NCBI GenBank assembly: GCA_035513275.1
Contig: DATKCJ010000130.1
Coordinates: 1-21,548, forward strand
Direction: 5' to 3'
DNA from: DATKCJ01 sp035513275
Lineage (GTDB): Bacteria; Verrucomicrobiota; Verrucomicrobiia; Opitutales; Opitutaceae
DNA: 21,548 bases
Part shown: positions 1 through 7,502 of the stretch, piece after piece
Layout: each line of letters starts with the position of its first letter
How positions within the stretch are numbered: position 1 is the first letter of the stretch
Translations under genes and position numbers: made by a program
The notes under the pieces: generated by a model
The model's input: only the letters and a program-made list of their open reading frames with translations
The model's database searches: none
What the model was told of the DNA's origin: nothing

Positions 1-858
1 GAGCGACCAGAGGAGGTTTCTCTTCCGCGCGGCCATCGCGAAGGTCGAGACGATGACGGCGGCTTGCGCGGCGAGCATGCCGTAGAAGAAGCGCATGCTC
101 CGGCGGTAGTGCCGCTCTGCCGCGATATTGCTCTGCCGCACCTGCACTTCGAGGAGGCTCGCGACGGCGCGATTCAACGCCGCTTCCGCGTCGTAGCGCA
201 TCGCGGAGTAGCTGAGACGCAAGCGTGCGAAGTCGCGCCTGAGTGGCTGTTGGCCGGACGCGTCGATCGCCTCGCCGAGTTTGTCGCCGCCGTCGATGAC
301 AGGGTTCAACTTCTCGTCGAATGCGCGGATGTCGGCATCCGCGAGGCGGATTGCTGTGACGACGACCTCGGGCTCCGCAGCATTTAGCAGCGGGAACAAT
401 TCCTCCTCAGGAATCGAGTTGCGCATGGCGTCCAGGATCGCCTGAACCTCTCGCGCGGGTGGCGCGGACCGCGCGGCCTCGGGCAGTTTCCCGGAAAGCA
501 GGACCTCGAGCGCCGTGTGCAAACCCGCGGAGTAAGGGAGCGTGCCGGCAAACTCGCGCAGCGCCGCTCCGTCGGGCTGTGGGGTGATTTCGGAGAACTG
601 CACGACATCGAGGGTGCTGAGCTGGATGGCGCTGCGCATGCGCTTTGCTTGGAAGAACGCCCACTGATCGCCCGCCTTCGACTGCTGCTGCGCGGCGAGG
701 GCGCGCGCGTATTGCGCCTTCGTCATCTCGCTGTTCGATAGGCCGGCGAGGAGCGTGGCGATGACGGTCATGACGATCGGCGTTGCACCAAGGATCTTGC
801 CCCACTTCGAATCGGGCAGGCCCGCCTTGAGTTCTTCCATCGGGTTCGGGGTGCTCAC
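1..858 (-). CDS. DUF4337-like membrane protein, partial (C-terminus beyond left edge)
   Basis: An open frame of 286 codons runs from a GTG at 858 to the window edge without a stop; an ATG six codons inside (840) is the alternative start. Neither start has a strong Shine-Dalgarno site. Residues about 20-38 form a hydrophobic segment (ending ATLLAGL). Next comes a Gln/Ala-rich stretch and the motif DQWAFFQAKRMR, which resembles the 'DQWAYYQAK' signature I associate with DUF4337 proteins. A long mostly helical, charged middle follows. A second hydrophobic segment begins near residue 260 (FFYGMLAAQAAVIVS) just before the cut. The topology therefore looks like two membrane helices with a large soluble part between them. 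The middle seems longer than in the short DUF4337 proteins I know. Function is unknown. The gene is divergent from cfa. Confidence 0.68.
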   Translation of the reverse strand, partial: MSTPNPMEELKAGLPDSKWGKILGATPIVMTVIATLLAGLSNSEMTKAQYARALAAQQQSKAGDQWAFFQAKRMRSAIQLSTLDVVQFSEITPQPDGAALREFAGTLPYSAGLHTALEVLLSGKLPEAARSAPPAREVQAILDAMRNSIPEEELFPLLNAAEPEVVVTAIRLADADIRAFDEKLNPVIDGGDKLGEAIDASGQQPLRRDFARLRLSYSAMRYDAEAALNRAVASLLEVQVRQSNIAAERHYRRSMRFFYGMLAAQAAVIVSTFAMAARKRNLLWSL

Positions 859-924
859 GCGTTCGATTCTCGCCGGCGCGCACAGACACGCGAGCGGAAA
901 TCGGAACGGAAATGCTCAGAATGG

Positions 925-1066
925 TTCACCACGAAACACACGAAATACACGAAATGAAGGAGCCGGAGCGCACATCGGAGGCGCTACCGAAACGAGTCTT
1001 TGGATAGAGTCCGAAGGGAGGTCTCTCCCGTTTCGCTTTTGTGTGTTTCGTGTCTTTCGTGGTGAA
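925..1066. repeat. 142-bp inverted-repeat element with TTCACCACGAAA ends
   Basis: The left arm starting at 925 (TTCACCACGAAACACACGAA and on) and the reverse complement of the right arm ending at 1066 (TTCACCACGAAAGACACGAA and on) match over about 28 bases with three differences. Within each arm, ACACGAAA-like units recur about every nine bases. The core includes a small hairpin, GGGAG (1016-1020) and CTCCC (1025-1029). No open frame in it looks real, although both strands read through as low-complexity peptide. It fills most of the 300-bp gap between the divergent DUF4337-like gene and cfa. The only other structure I see in the gap is the hairpin at 1079-1106; 859-924 and 1107-1147 show nothing recognisable. 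It looks like a dispersed non-coding repeat; whether it is mobile cannot be told from one copy. Confidence 0.75.
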
Positions 1067-1078
1067 TACTCCGACTGC

Positions 1079-1106
1079 AACGACGCGGCCAAAGTGCCGC
1101 GTCGTT
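1079..1106 (+). promoter_or_regulatory. Strong leader hairpin upstream of cfa
   Basis: AACGACGCGGC (1079-1089) and GCCGCGTCGTT (1096-1106) form a perfect 11-bp stem with loop CAAAGT. With one bulged T the pairing extends two more bases. It ends 52 nt before the cfa ATG and is followed by only TTTGCG, so it is a poor canonical terminator. It could be a 5' leader or attenuator structure of cfa, or an mRNA-stabilising stem. No plus-strand gene lies upstream in the window for it to terminate. Confidence 0.5.
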
Positions 1107-1158
1107 TGCGTAAAGAGCGCGTGGGGCTTAGGCTTCGCCGTCAACCCGGAGGAATCAC

Positions 1159-2439
1159 ATGACCCTCGCTCTTGAATCTGCGGCTCAGACAACCGTGGCA
1201 TTCCTGGACAGGCTTTTTGCCCGGAAGCCACTCGAACACGTATCAATCAAACTATGGGACGGCGCATTGTGGCCCGACGAGACGCCGCGCGCGGCGACCG
1301 TGGACTTGAAGCATCCCGGTTCGCTGCGAGCGATGCTCGAGGGCGGCAACGCGAAGGGGCTCGGCGAGGCGTTCGTGCGCGGCGACTACGATGTGGAAGG
1401 AGATCTCGAGAAGGCGGTGGAGATGGCGCTCGCACTCGAAGACCGCCCTCATGGCTGGCTGGAATCACTGACGAACTTCTATCGCGTGCACCGTCTGCCA
1501 CCGGGGCCGCGCGAGACTGCGGAGACGGCTGGCAAGTGGAAGGGCTCGCGTCACTCACCGAGTCGCGACCGCGACGTCGTGTCATATCACTACGACGTGT
1601 CGAACGACTTCTACCAGCTCTGGCTCGACATGGAGATGGCCTACTCGTGCGCGTATTTTGAAACGCCGGACACGCCGCTCGACGCCGCGCAGCGCGCGAA
1701 ATTCCGGATGCTCTGTCGCAAGCTCCGGCTGCGTCCAGGCCAGCGGTTGCTCGACATCGGCTGCGGCTGGGGCGGCTTCGCGCGGTTCGCGGCGCGCACG
1801 TGCGGCGTGGAGGTACTCGGGATCACACTCAGCGAGAACCAGGCCGCGCTCGCCGCGCAGCGCACTCGCGATGCCGGCATGTCCGAGTGCGTGAAAATCG
1901 AGCGGCGCGATTACCGGCATCTGGAATCAGCGGGTGAGTTTGACGCGGTGGCCAGCGTGGGAATGGCCGAGCACGTGGGCCGGGAGAATCTGAAGGACTA
2001 TTTCGCAACCGTCAGATCGCTCCTCAAGCCCGGCGGTGTCTTCCTCAATCACGCGATCGGCGAGGGCCGGAGCGAGAAGCGATTTCAAGGTCCGTCGTTC
2101 ATTGATGCTTATGTGTTTCCGGACTCCGACATTCCGCCGCTCCCGATCGTGCTTGTGGCAGCCGAGGACGCGGGCTTCGAAATCCGCGACGTGGAGAACC
2201 TCCGCGAACACTACATGCTCACGCTTCGCCACTGGGTGCGACGGCTCGAGGAGAACCGCGAGAAGGCGCGCTCCATGGTGAGCGACGCGACCTATCGAGT
2301 CTGGCGGCTCTACATGGCGGCATCTGCGCACGGATTCGATCACGGCAACCTGGCGATCTACCAGACGCTCCTCGCCAAACCCCACGCCGACGGGCTCGCG
2401 AATCTGCCGCTCACGCGACGCGATTGGTATGAGGAGTGA
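1159..2439 (+). CDS. cfa: Cyclopropane-fatty-acyl-phospholipid synthase (SAM-dependent)
   Basis: Product of 426 residues that transfers a methylene group from S-adenosylmethionine to cis double bonds of membrane phospholipid acyl chains, acting at the inner face of the membrane. The ATG at 1159 is well supported by GGAGG at 1148-1152, six bases upstream. The N-terminal lipid-binding region (1-135) precedes YHYDVSN (143-149) and the conserved YSCAYF with Cys164. The SAM-binding motif I is LLDIGCGWGGF (197-207). EHVG (271-274), His298 and Ile300 in NHAIG, and Tyr352 match the residues that bind the catalytic bicarbonate in E. coli Cfa (Glu, His, Ile, Tyr plus the Cys). All active-site positions appear intact. 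It is somewhat longer than E. coli Cfa (382 residues). A related methyltransferase that makes tuberculostearic or mycolic-type modifications is possible but less likely. Transcribed alone, convergent with the permease. Confidence 0.93.
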   Translation: MTLALESAAQTTVAFLDRLFARKPLEHVSIKLWDGALWPDETPRAATVDLKHPGSLRAMLEGGNAKGLGEAFVRGDYDVEGDLEKAVEMALALEDRPHGWLESLTNFYRVHRLPPGPRETAETAGKWKGSRHSPSRDRDVVSYHYDVSNDFYQLWLDMEMAYSCAYFETPDTPLDAAQRAKFRMLCRKLRLRPGQRLLDIGCGWGGFARFAARTCGVEVLGITLSENQAALAAQRTRDAGMSECVKIERRDYRHLESAGEFDAVASVGMAEHVGRENLKDYFATVRSLLKPGGVFLNHAIGEGRSEKRFQGPSFIDAYVFPDSDIPPLPIVLVAAEDAGFEIRDVENLREHYMLTLRHWVRRLEENREKARSMVSDATYRVWRLYMAASAHGFDHGNLAIYQTLLAKPHADGLANLPLTRRDWYEE

Positions 2440-2450
2440 GGACTGTCTCT

Positions 2451-2531
2451 TGGTTTGGTGTTCCGACTTCAGGCGGTGCTTCGATCCAACAATCGGAACC
2501 GCGTAGACGCGGAACTCCGAACCCGAAACCA
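2451..2531. repeat. 81-bp inverted-repeat element between convergent genes
   Basis: The ends are TGGTTT (2451-2456) and AAACCA (2526-2531). Just inside are GTTCCG (2460-2465) and CGGAAC (2510-2515). A central hairpin, CCGCG TAGA CGCGG, lies about 2499-2512. The element fills the gap between the converging ends of cfa and the permease gene, so it may act as a two-way transcription end. There is no T-rich tail on either strand. The remaining bases of the gap show nothing else. Confidence 0.5.
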
Positions 2532-2561
2532 GCGGGTGCGCGAACACCGGAGTTGCTCCAG

Positions 2562-5267
2562 TCACTCGGCCTTGAGCATCACGAGCGGATCGATCCGCGA
2601 TGCGCGCCGCGCCGGGATCCAACCGGCGATCGTCGCGGTGACCAATGCGACGATCGCGGCGAGGAACGCGGGCAACAGACCGGGGCGTCCGTGCAGCGCC
2701 GCCTCAACCACGGGAAACAGCGGCACGACCCAGATCACGACCAAGCCGATGCCGCCTCCGATCGCGCCCAAACGCAATGCATCGAGCAGGACGCCGCGCT
2801 GGACGTCACCCGGTGCCGCTCCGATCGCCATGCGCAGCGCGAGCTCGCGCTGGCGGAGAACAACAAGATAGCCGAGCGCGCCCGCGATACCGGCACCCGC
2901 GAGCAAGATTGCGCATCCGCCGAAGATCGCGGCGAGCTTGGTCGTGGCGAGGTCGCCGCTGAGGTCTTCGACCATGCGTGCCTCCAATGTCTTCCAACTC
3001 GTGAAGACGATGCCCGGCTCGACCTTGGCGAATGCGGCTCGCAGGTTTGCGAGGATCGGCTCCCCGGCCCCGTTGAATCGAACTGCGAGGAAACTGAGGT
3101 TCTCCATCCCGGATTGTGCCGCGGGAGTGTAGAACAACGCGGGCGGGCGCTCGCGAACTCCGTTCATCCGCGCGTCCGCCACGACACCGATCACCGTGAA
3201 GTCCCCGTCCGAGGGTGTCGCATCGTAGCCGAATCGCTGGCCGATCGGGTCAATGTCGCGAAAGATTTCGCGTGCAAATGTCGCGTTCACGATCGCGACC
3301 TTGCCAGTCGTTGCGGAATCGGTTGGCAGAAATTTGCGACCGATCAGGAAGTGCATGCCGACCGTGTCGAAGTATTCCAGGGAAACGCTGTCGTGCTGGT
3401 AATTGCTTCGCGGAACGTTGACGCGCGGATCGCGAAAGCTCAGGCCGGAGTTTGTCTGGCTGCCGGCGAGCAGGCCCGATACGGAAAAGGCGGACGACGA
3501 TACACCGGGAATTTCTCCCGCTGCACTCTGCAGGCGTTCGATCACCGCGGGTGCATCCTCGTCCTTGTAGCCGGCGCTTTTTGCGTCGAAGAGTGCGGTC
3601 ATCACTTGCTCCCGCTCGAAGCCGGGATCGGCCGAGAGCGAGCGTTGCAACTCGGTGCCGAGCGCGGTGGCCACGGCAACGAGCGTGACGGCGATTGCGA
3701 ACTGCGCCACGACGAGCGCACGACCGAGCCTCACGGGCGCACGGCCCAGGCCGCGGTTTCCTGACAATGCGCGCAAGGGCTCGACGCGTGCGATCCACAG
3801 GCCCGGTCCAAGGGTGCTCAAGACCGCCGTCAGAAGGGCAAGCGCTCCCATAAACCCGACAGCTCGCAGGCCCAACCCGAAGGCGATGTCCTGCCCGGGC
3901 GCGAGGAGCTTGACCGTCGCGGGCAGAAGCCAGAGCGCGAGCACGAATCCGGCGAGAGCACCCAGTCCGCTCAATATCACCGCCTCCAAAAATCCGAGCC
4001 TCACAACGCGCAGCGAGCCGGCGCCGAGCGCAAGCCGCACGCCGATCTCGCGGTGACGCGACATTGAGCGGACGAGGAGAAGGCCCGATACGTTGGAGCA
4101 AACGAGGATAAGGAGGACCGCCACGACGCCGCCGAGAAGCATCCCGGTCGGCTTGAATTCTTCGCGAAAGTGCGACATCCCCGCGGGAGCCGGCACGACA
4201 GGCCAGGATCTGTGCATGAACGCTTCCTTCTCGCGTGGATCCTCGAGGGCCACGGCCATGTCGTCGCGCTGCACCTCCCACGCGCGCTGCACTGTGGCTT
4301 GAAGCGGGGGTGAACCGACACGCTTGCGGAGGAGCACCTGCATCCATGAGACGCGCTCCTCGAGGTTCCAATCGGCGTTGTTTCCACGATCGTCGCCCGC
4401 GAAGATGCTCGCATTGCCGTATGCGCGCAGCCTGGGTTGAAGTGCGGTCGCGAACCAGATGTCCGTCTTCGTGCCGATGGAGATTTCGCGGAAGCGCGGC
4501 TCGATCACACCGACGATCTCGATCGGAATCCGGTTCACCGAGATCTCGCGGCCGACGGCGGCAGCGGCGGTGCCGAACCGCTCGACTGCCCAGCGATGAC
4601 CGACGACGGCCACGTCCGTCGGGCTGCCTGGGACATCATCGGACGGGGCAAGCAAGCGGCCCGCAGCGGCCGAGACACCGAGTGTCGTGAAGAACGAGCC
4701 GTTGACCATTCGCGTGTTGTTGCGGCTGGCCTCACCCGAGCCGATCTGCACGGTGCAACGCAGTCCTCCGTTGAACGCAGCGACCGAGTTTGCCGGGAAG
4801 AACTCCTCGAGGCGGCGGACGGTGCCCCTGCTCAGCCGCGGGCTATCGTTGCGGTTGGAACTGGTGATGGCGTGGATCTGCTCCGGGTCCGGGACCGGCA
4901 GCGGCCGAAGAAATACCGAGTCGATCAGTCCATGAATCGTTGCCGCGGCGCCAAGGCCCAGCGCGAGAATGACAACAATCGATCCCGCCATCGCCGGGCG
5001 GCGCAGGATGCCGCGCCAGGCGAGCTTCACGTCGCCGGCGAGTTCGTCCCATGAAGCGAAGCCCGCCTGCTCCCTGACATTCTCCCGAGCGCGCAATGTG
5101 TTTCCAAATTCCAATGCCGCCGCTTGGCGAGCCTCCTCGGGCGATGCGCCCCGCTCCAATTGGACGCGCTCAAGTTCAGCGAGGTGGAACGCCATCTCTT
5201 CGTCGAAGTCGCGCGCGACCTTGGGGCGGCGGAAGAGATCGCGAATCCGTGCGAGCAACGAGCGCAT
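2562..5267 (-). CDS. ADOP-type orphan ABC permease (MacB/FtsX-like, duplicated)
   Basis: Membrane protein of 901 residues, the usual size of 'acidobacterial duplicated orphan permeases'. Residues 1-80 are a cytosolic prefix domain (DFDEEMAFHL, SPEEARQAAALEFGN) typical of permeases linked to PadR regulators. TM1 (92-112) leads into a MacB-type periplasmic domain, then three helices (about 375-399, 424-448, 469-492) of the first FtsX domain ending RVEPLRAL. A second copy follows: TM5 (517-537), periplasmic part, and three helices (about 777-803, 830-851, 866-881) ending RRASRIDPLVMLKAE. No ATPase gene is adjacent. Substrate is unknown; family relatives export peptides or lipids or act on the cell envelope. 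I chose ATG 5267, just after the padR stop with GGCGGG upstream. A longer frame reaches 5420 but only overlaps padR with low-complexity Arg-rich sequence. Spacing to padR is 5 nt, so the two are very likely co-transcribed. Confidence 0.9.
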   Translation of the reverse strand: MRSLLARIRDLFRRPKVARDFDEEMAFHLAELERVQLERGASPEEARQAAALEFGNTLRARENVREQAGFASWDELAGDVKLAWRGILRRPAMAGSIVVILALGLGAAATIHGLIDSVFLRPLPVPDPEQIHAITSSNRNDSPRLSRGTVRRLEEFFPANSVAAFNGGLRCTVQIGSGEASRNNTRMVNGSFFTTLGVSAAAGRLLAPSDDVPGSPTDVAVVGHRWAVERFGTAAAAVGREISVNRIPIEIVGVIEPRFREISIGTKTDIWFATALQPRLRAYGNASIFAGDDRGNNADWNLEERVSWMQVLLRKRVGSPPLQATVQRAWEVQRDDMAVALEDPREKEAFMHRSWPVVPAPAGMSHFREEFKPTGMLLGGVVAVLLILVCSNVSGLLLVRSMSRHREIGVRLALGAGSLRVVRLGFLEAVILSGLGALAGFVLALWLLPATVKLLAPGQDIAFGLGLRAVGFMGALALLTAVLSTLGPGLWIARVEPLRALSGNRGLGRAPVRLGRALVVAQFAIAVTLVAVATALGTELQRSLSADPGFEREQVMTALFDAKSAGYKDEDAPAVIERLQSAAGEIPGVSSSAFSVSGLLAGSQTNSGLSFRDPRVNVPRSNYQHDSVSLEYFDTVGMHFLIGRKFLPTDSATTGKVAIVNATFAREIFRDIDPIGQRFGYDATPSDGDFTVIGVVADARMNGVRERPPALFYTPAAQSGMENLSFLAVRFNGAGEPILANLRAAFAKVEPGIVFTSWKTLEARMVEDLSGDLATTKLAAIFGGCAILLAGAGIAGALGYLVVLRQRELALRMAIGAAPGDVQRGVLLDALRLGAIGGGIGLVVIWVVPLFPVVEAALHGRPGLLPAFLAAIVALVTATIAGWIPARRASRIDPLVMLKAE

Positions 5268-5272
5268 CGTCG

Positions 5273-5620
5273 TCAACCCGCCGCGCCCGTGTCCGCCACT
5301 ATATTGTTCACCGCGCCGCTGACGCGCTGCCATAGCGCGATCTCGTCGGCGAGGCGCGCGCGTCCCTTTTTCGTGAGCGAGTAAAACCGCGCGCGGCGGT
5401 TGTTCGCGCTCGTGCCCCATGCGGAAGCGATCAGACCTTGCTGCGAGAGCCGGAGCAGGGCGGGATAGAGAGTGCCTTGGTTCAGCGCGAGCACGTCGGC
5501 CGACACCTGTTCGATGCGGCGCGCGATGCCGAAGCCGTGCTGCTCGCCGAGCACGTCGAGGGTCTTGAGGATGAGCAAATCAAGCGTGCCTTGCAGAACT
5601 TCGTCCGAACGGTCTGTCAT
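5273..5620 (-). CDS. PadR family transcriptional regulator
   Basis: Protein of 115 residues with a single PadR winged helix-turn-helix domain (about 8-90). The family signature is clear: GTLDLLILKTL (11-21), HGFGIARRIE (28-37), GTLYPALLRL (49-58) in the recognition region, and the wing with NNRRARFYSLTKKGR (73-87). The C-terminal dimerisation tail is short, as in the subfamily that pairs with ADOP permeases. I chose ATG 5620; a TTG at 5656 would add 12 residues and is less convincing. Neither has a good ribosome site. It probably represses its own operon with the permease directly downstream, responding to an unknown ligand. A palindrome lies just upstream of its start (5632-5646). Confidence 0.9.
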   Translation of the reverse strand: MTDRSDEVLQGTLDLLILKTLDVLGEQHGFGIARRIEQVSADVLALNQGTLYPALLRLSQQGLIASAWGTSANNRRARFYSLTKKGRARLADEIALWQRVSGAVNNIVADTGAAG

Positions 5621-5631
5621 GTTGATACCCA

Positions 5632-5646
5632 ACAGGAGGCTCCTGT
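5632..5646. promoter_or_regulatory. Palindrome upstream of padR, possible operator
   Basis: ACAGGAG (5632-5638) and CTCCTGT (5640-5646) form a perfect 7+7 inverted repeat around one G. It lies 11 bp upstream of the padR ATG in the divergent gap between padR and the P-loop ATPase gene (5621-5769). The position suits autoregulation, but the sequence is not the ATGT/ACAT-type site described for several PadR proteins. It could instead be an mRNA stem in the padR leader. Nothing else stands out in the gap apart from GGGAGG at 5746-5751. Confidence 0.4.
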
Positions 5647-5769
5647 CGGGCGTCAACTGGAAAGTCGGAGGGAACGAGGATCCCGGCCATGTTCGGAGGG
5701 GCGGCTGCGCGTGTCGGTGCCGGAGGTGGCCGGTTCAATGCTTGCGGGAGGCGGAATTCGACATCCAGC

Positions 5770-6267
5770 ATGAACATCATGTCTGCTTCCACTCTATATC
5801 TGGTGTGTGGGCTGCCTGGAGCCGGGAAGACGACGCGTTCCAACGCTATCGTCGAGACGGCGGGTGCAGTGCACTTGTGTGCAGACGAATGGGTCGTCGG
5901 TCTCGGTCTCAGTCTGGTGGACTATGAGTTCCGAATCAAATTGCAGGACTGCATGCTGACGCATGCGGGCAAGCTGCTGCGCTGTGGCGTGAGTGTCGTG
6001 ATCGAGTTCGGCTCCTGGCATCGTCAGGAGCGGGAGACGATTCGGCAGATGGCGGTATCCGCAGGCGCCAGGGCGGAGTTGCACTTCCTCGATGCACCGC
6101 TGGACGAATTGGTGCGCCGCGTTCGTCAACGGGCCGGCCCGGACGCGGAGATCCTTGCGTCATCAGTGCTGATGCAGGACGCCGGCAAGTTCGAGAAGCC
6201 GACGAGCGAAGAGGCGGCCTTGTTCGACAGCTACTTCGGCCCCGAGACACCGTGGAGAACCGGATAG
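5770..6267 (+). CDS. Small P-loop ATPase/kinase-like protein (AAA_33 type)
   Basis: Protein of 165 residues with a Walker A motif GLPGAGKTT near the N-terminus (about residues 11-19). It has the pattern LCADEWV shortly after, as in P-loop kinases of the zeta-toxin/chloramphenicol-phosphotransferase type, where this Asp is close to the phosphate acceptor. Further on are VVIEFGSWHRQERE and LHFLDAPLDELVRRVRQR, the Arg-rich 'lid' region of such kinases. It probably phosphorylates a small molecule or nucleic acid end; the substrate cannot be read from sequence. No antitoxin-like partner is adjacent, so a toxin role is not supported. ATG 5770 is the first plausible start; 5779 is an alternative. 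GGGAGG is 18 nt upstream, too far for a good site. The stop is 4 nt from the converging kdgK stop. Confidence 0.78.
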   Translation: MNIMSASTLYLVCGLPGAGKTTRSNAIVETAGAVHLCADEWVVGLGLSLVDYEFRIKLQDCMLTHAGKLLRCGVSVVIEFGSWHRQERETIRQMAVSAGARAELHFLDAPLDELVRRVRQRAGPDAEILASSVLMQDAGKFEKPTSEEAALFDSYFGPETPWRTG

Positions 6268-6271
6268 CAAG

Positions 6272-7366
6272 TCAGCGCACGACTCTGGCGCCGCCGCCGC
6301 CGATGGTCTTCTCGACTTCCTTGCGCGTGGCCATCGAGGTGTCGCCGGGGGTGGTCGAGGCGAGCGCGCCGTGGGCGGCGCCATACTCGACCGCCTTTTG
6401 CGCGTCGTTGAACTGCAAGAAACCGAATTGTAGACCGGAGGCGAACGAGTCGCCGCCGCCGACGCGGTCGAGTATCTCGAGGCGGGGATACTTCTTGCTC
6501 TCGTGGAATTTGCCGTCGTGCCAGAGGATCGCGCTCCAGTCGTTGACCGTGGCGGTGTGGACGTGGCGCAGTGTGGTCGCGGCGACCTTGAAGTTGGGAA
6601 ACTCCTTCACGGCGGTCTCGATCATGGCTTTGAACGCGTCGGTCTCGATGTGCTTGAGATCCTCGGCGCCCTTGACGGCGAAACCAAGCGAAGCGGTGAA
6701 GTCCTCCTCGTTGCCGATCATGACGTCGACATACTTCGCGATCTCGCGGTTGACCTCCTGCGCCTTCTTGAGGCCGCCGATCGTCTTCCAAAGCGAGGGG
6801 CGGTAGTTGAGATCGTAGCTGACGATCGTGCCGTGCTTCTTCGCGGCCTTCACGGCCTCGACGGTGAGCTCGGCGGTCGACTCGGAAAGTGCGGCGAAGA
6901 TGCCGCCGGTGTGGAACCACCGCGCGCCGAGTTTGCCGAAGATATTGTCCCAGTCGAAATCGCCCGGCTTGAGTTGCGAGGCCGCAGTGTTGCCGCGGTC
7001 GGGCACGCCCACGGCGCCGCGAATGCCGAAGCCGCGCTCGGTGAAGTTGAGGCCGTTGCGCACGGTGCGGCCGATGCCGTCGTCTTCGCGCCACTTGATG
7101 AAGTCGGTGGCGACGCCGCCCTGCATGATGAAATCCTCGACGAGATGGCCGACCTCGTTGTCGACGAAGGCCGTGCAGACCGCGGTCTTCAGGCCGAAAC
7201 ACTTTCGCAGGCCGCGCGAGGTGTTGTATTCGCCGCCGCCTTCCCACGCAGTGAAGCCGCGCGTGGTGCGGATGCGCCCCTCGCCGGGATCGAGGCGCAG
7301 CATGACTTCGCCAAGCGAGACTTGGTCGAAGGCTGTTGGGTTGGCAGGTTTGACGGGGAGGCTCAT
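6272..7366 (-). CDS. kdgK: 2-keto-3-deoxygluconate kinase (PfkB family)
   Basis: Protein of 364 residues in the ribokinase/PfkB fold. The N-terminal substrate region contains GGGEYNTSRGL (43-53). The C-terminal PfkB signature DRVGGGDSFASGL (300-312) holds the catalytic base Asp306 and the anion-hole glycines. The expected reaction is ATP-dependent phosphorylation of 2-keto-3-deoxygluconate to KDPG. This assignment rests on overall resemblance and on the KDPG aldolase at the right end of the window. Other sugar kinases of the family (fructokinase, ribokinase) cannot be excluded by motifs alone. The ATG at 7366 is preceded, 3 nt upstream, by a perfect 10-bp hairpin (7370-7392), where a ribosome site would be. 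No Shine-Dalgarno is visible. Divergent from the ERCC4 nuclease gene. Confidence 0.82.
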   Translation of the reverse strand: MSLPVKPANPTAFDQVSLGEVMLRLDPGEGRIRTTRGFTAWEGGGEYNTSRGLRKCFGLKTAVCTAFVDNEVGHLVEDFIMQGGVATDFIKWREDDGIGRTVRNGLNFTERGFGIRGAVGVPDRGNTAASQLKPGDFDWDNIFGKLGARWFHTGGIFAALSESTAELTVEAVKAAKKHGTIVSYDLNYRPSLWKTIGGLKKAQEVNREIAKYVDVMIGNEEDFTASLGFAVKGAEDLKHIETDAFKAMIETAVKEFPNFKVAATTLRHVHTATVNDWSAILWHDGKFHESKKYPRLEILDRVGGGDSFASGLQFGFLQFNDAQKAVEYGAAHGALASTTPGDTSMATRKEVEKTIGGGGARVVR

Positions 7367-7369
7367 GAG

Positions 7370-7392
7370 AGGTTTTCGCTTTGCGAAAACCT
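7370..7392 (-). repeat. 23-bp hairpin repeat, copy 1 (kdgK leader)
   Basis: Arms AGGTTTTCGC (7370-7379) and GCGAAAACCT (7383-7392) pair perfectly around TTT. It is followed at 7393 by AAGTTAGG, similar to the tail of copy 2. In the kdgK transcript the stem covers positions about -4 to -26, over the expected ribosome binding site. Confidence 0.85.
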
Positions 7393-7431
7393 AAGTTAGG
7401 AGCGAGGCAGCAGGGAACAATCGCAAAAGGG

Positions 7432-7454
7432 AGGTTTTCGCGAAGCGAAAACCT
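7432..7454 (+). repeat. 23-bp hairpin repeat, copy 2 (upstream of nuclease)
   Basis: The same 10-bp arms as copy 1 (7432-7441 and 7445-7454) around GAA, followed by AAAGTTCAG. It lies 48 bp before the start of the ERCC4 nuclease gene. With copy 3, in the opposite orientation by its tail, it brackets that gene. Confidence 0.85.
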
Positions 7455-7502
7455 AAAGTTCAGAGGTGCGAAGATTCCAGGAAGAGGCACATTCGGGCGG
7501 TC

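Noticed and set aside
2436..3764. Long plus-strand open frame of 442 codons
   Set aside because: It lies opposite the permease gene, has a scrambled Arg/Asp/Cys-rich composition with no family resemblance, and the minus-strand frame has clear FtsX/MacB features.
5268..5420. Upstream extension of the permease start to 5420
   Set aside because: It would add 51 Arg/Gly-rich residues overlapping the padR gene; the sequence from ATG 5267 begins exactly like the family's usual N-terminus.
5770..6267. Zeta-toxin of a toxin-antitoxin pair
   Set aside because: The fold is similar, but there is no small antitoxin gene next to it; the neighbours are padR (divergent) and kdgK (convergent).
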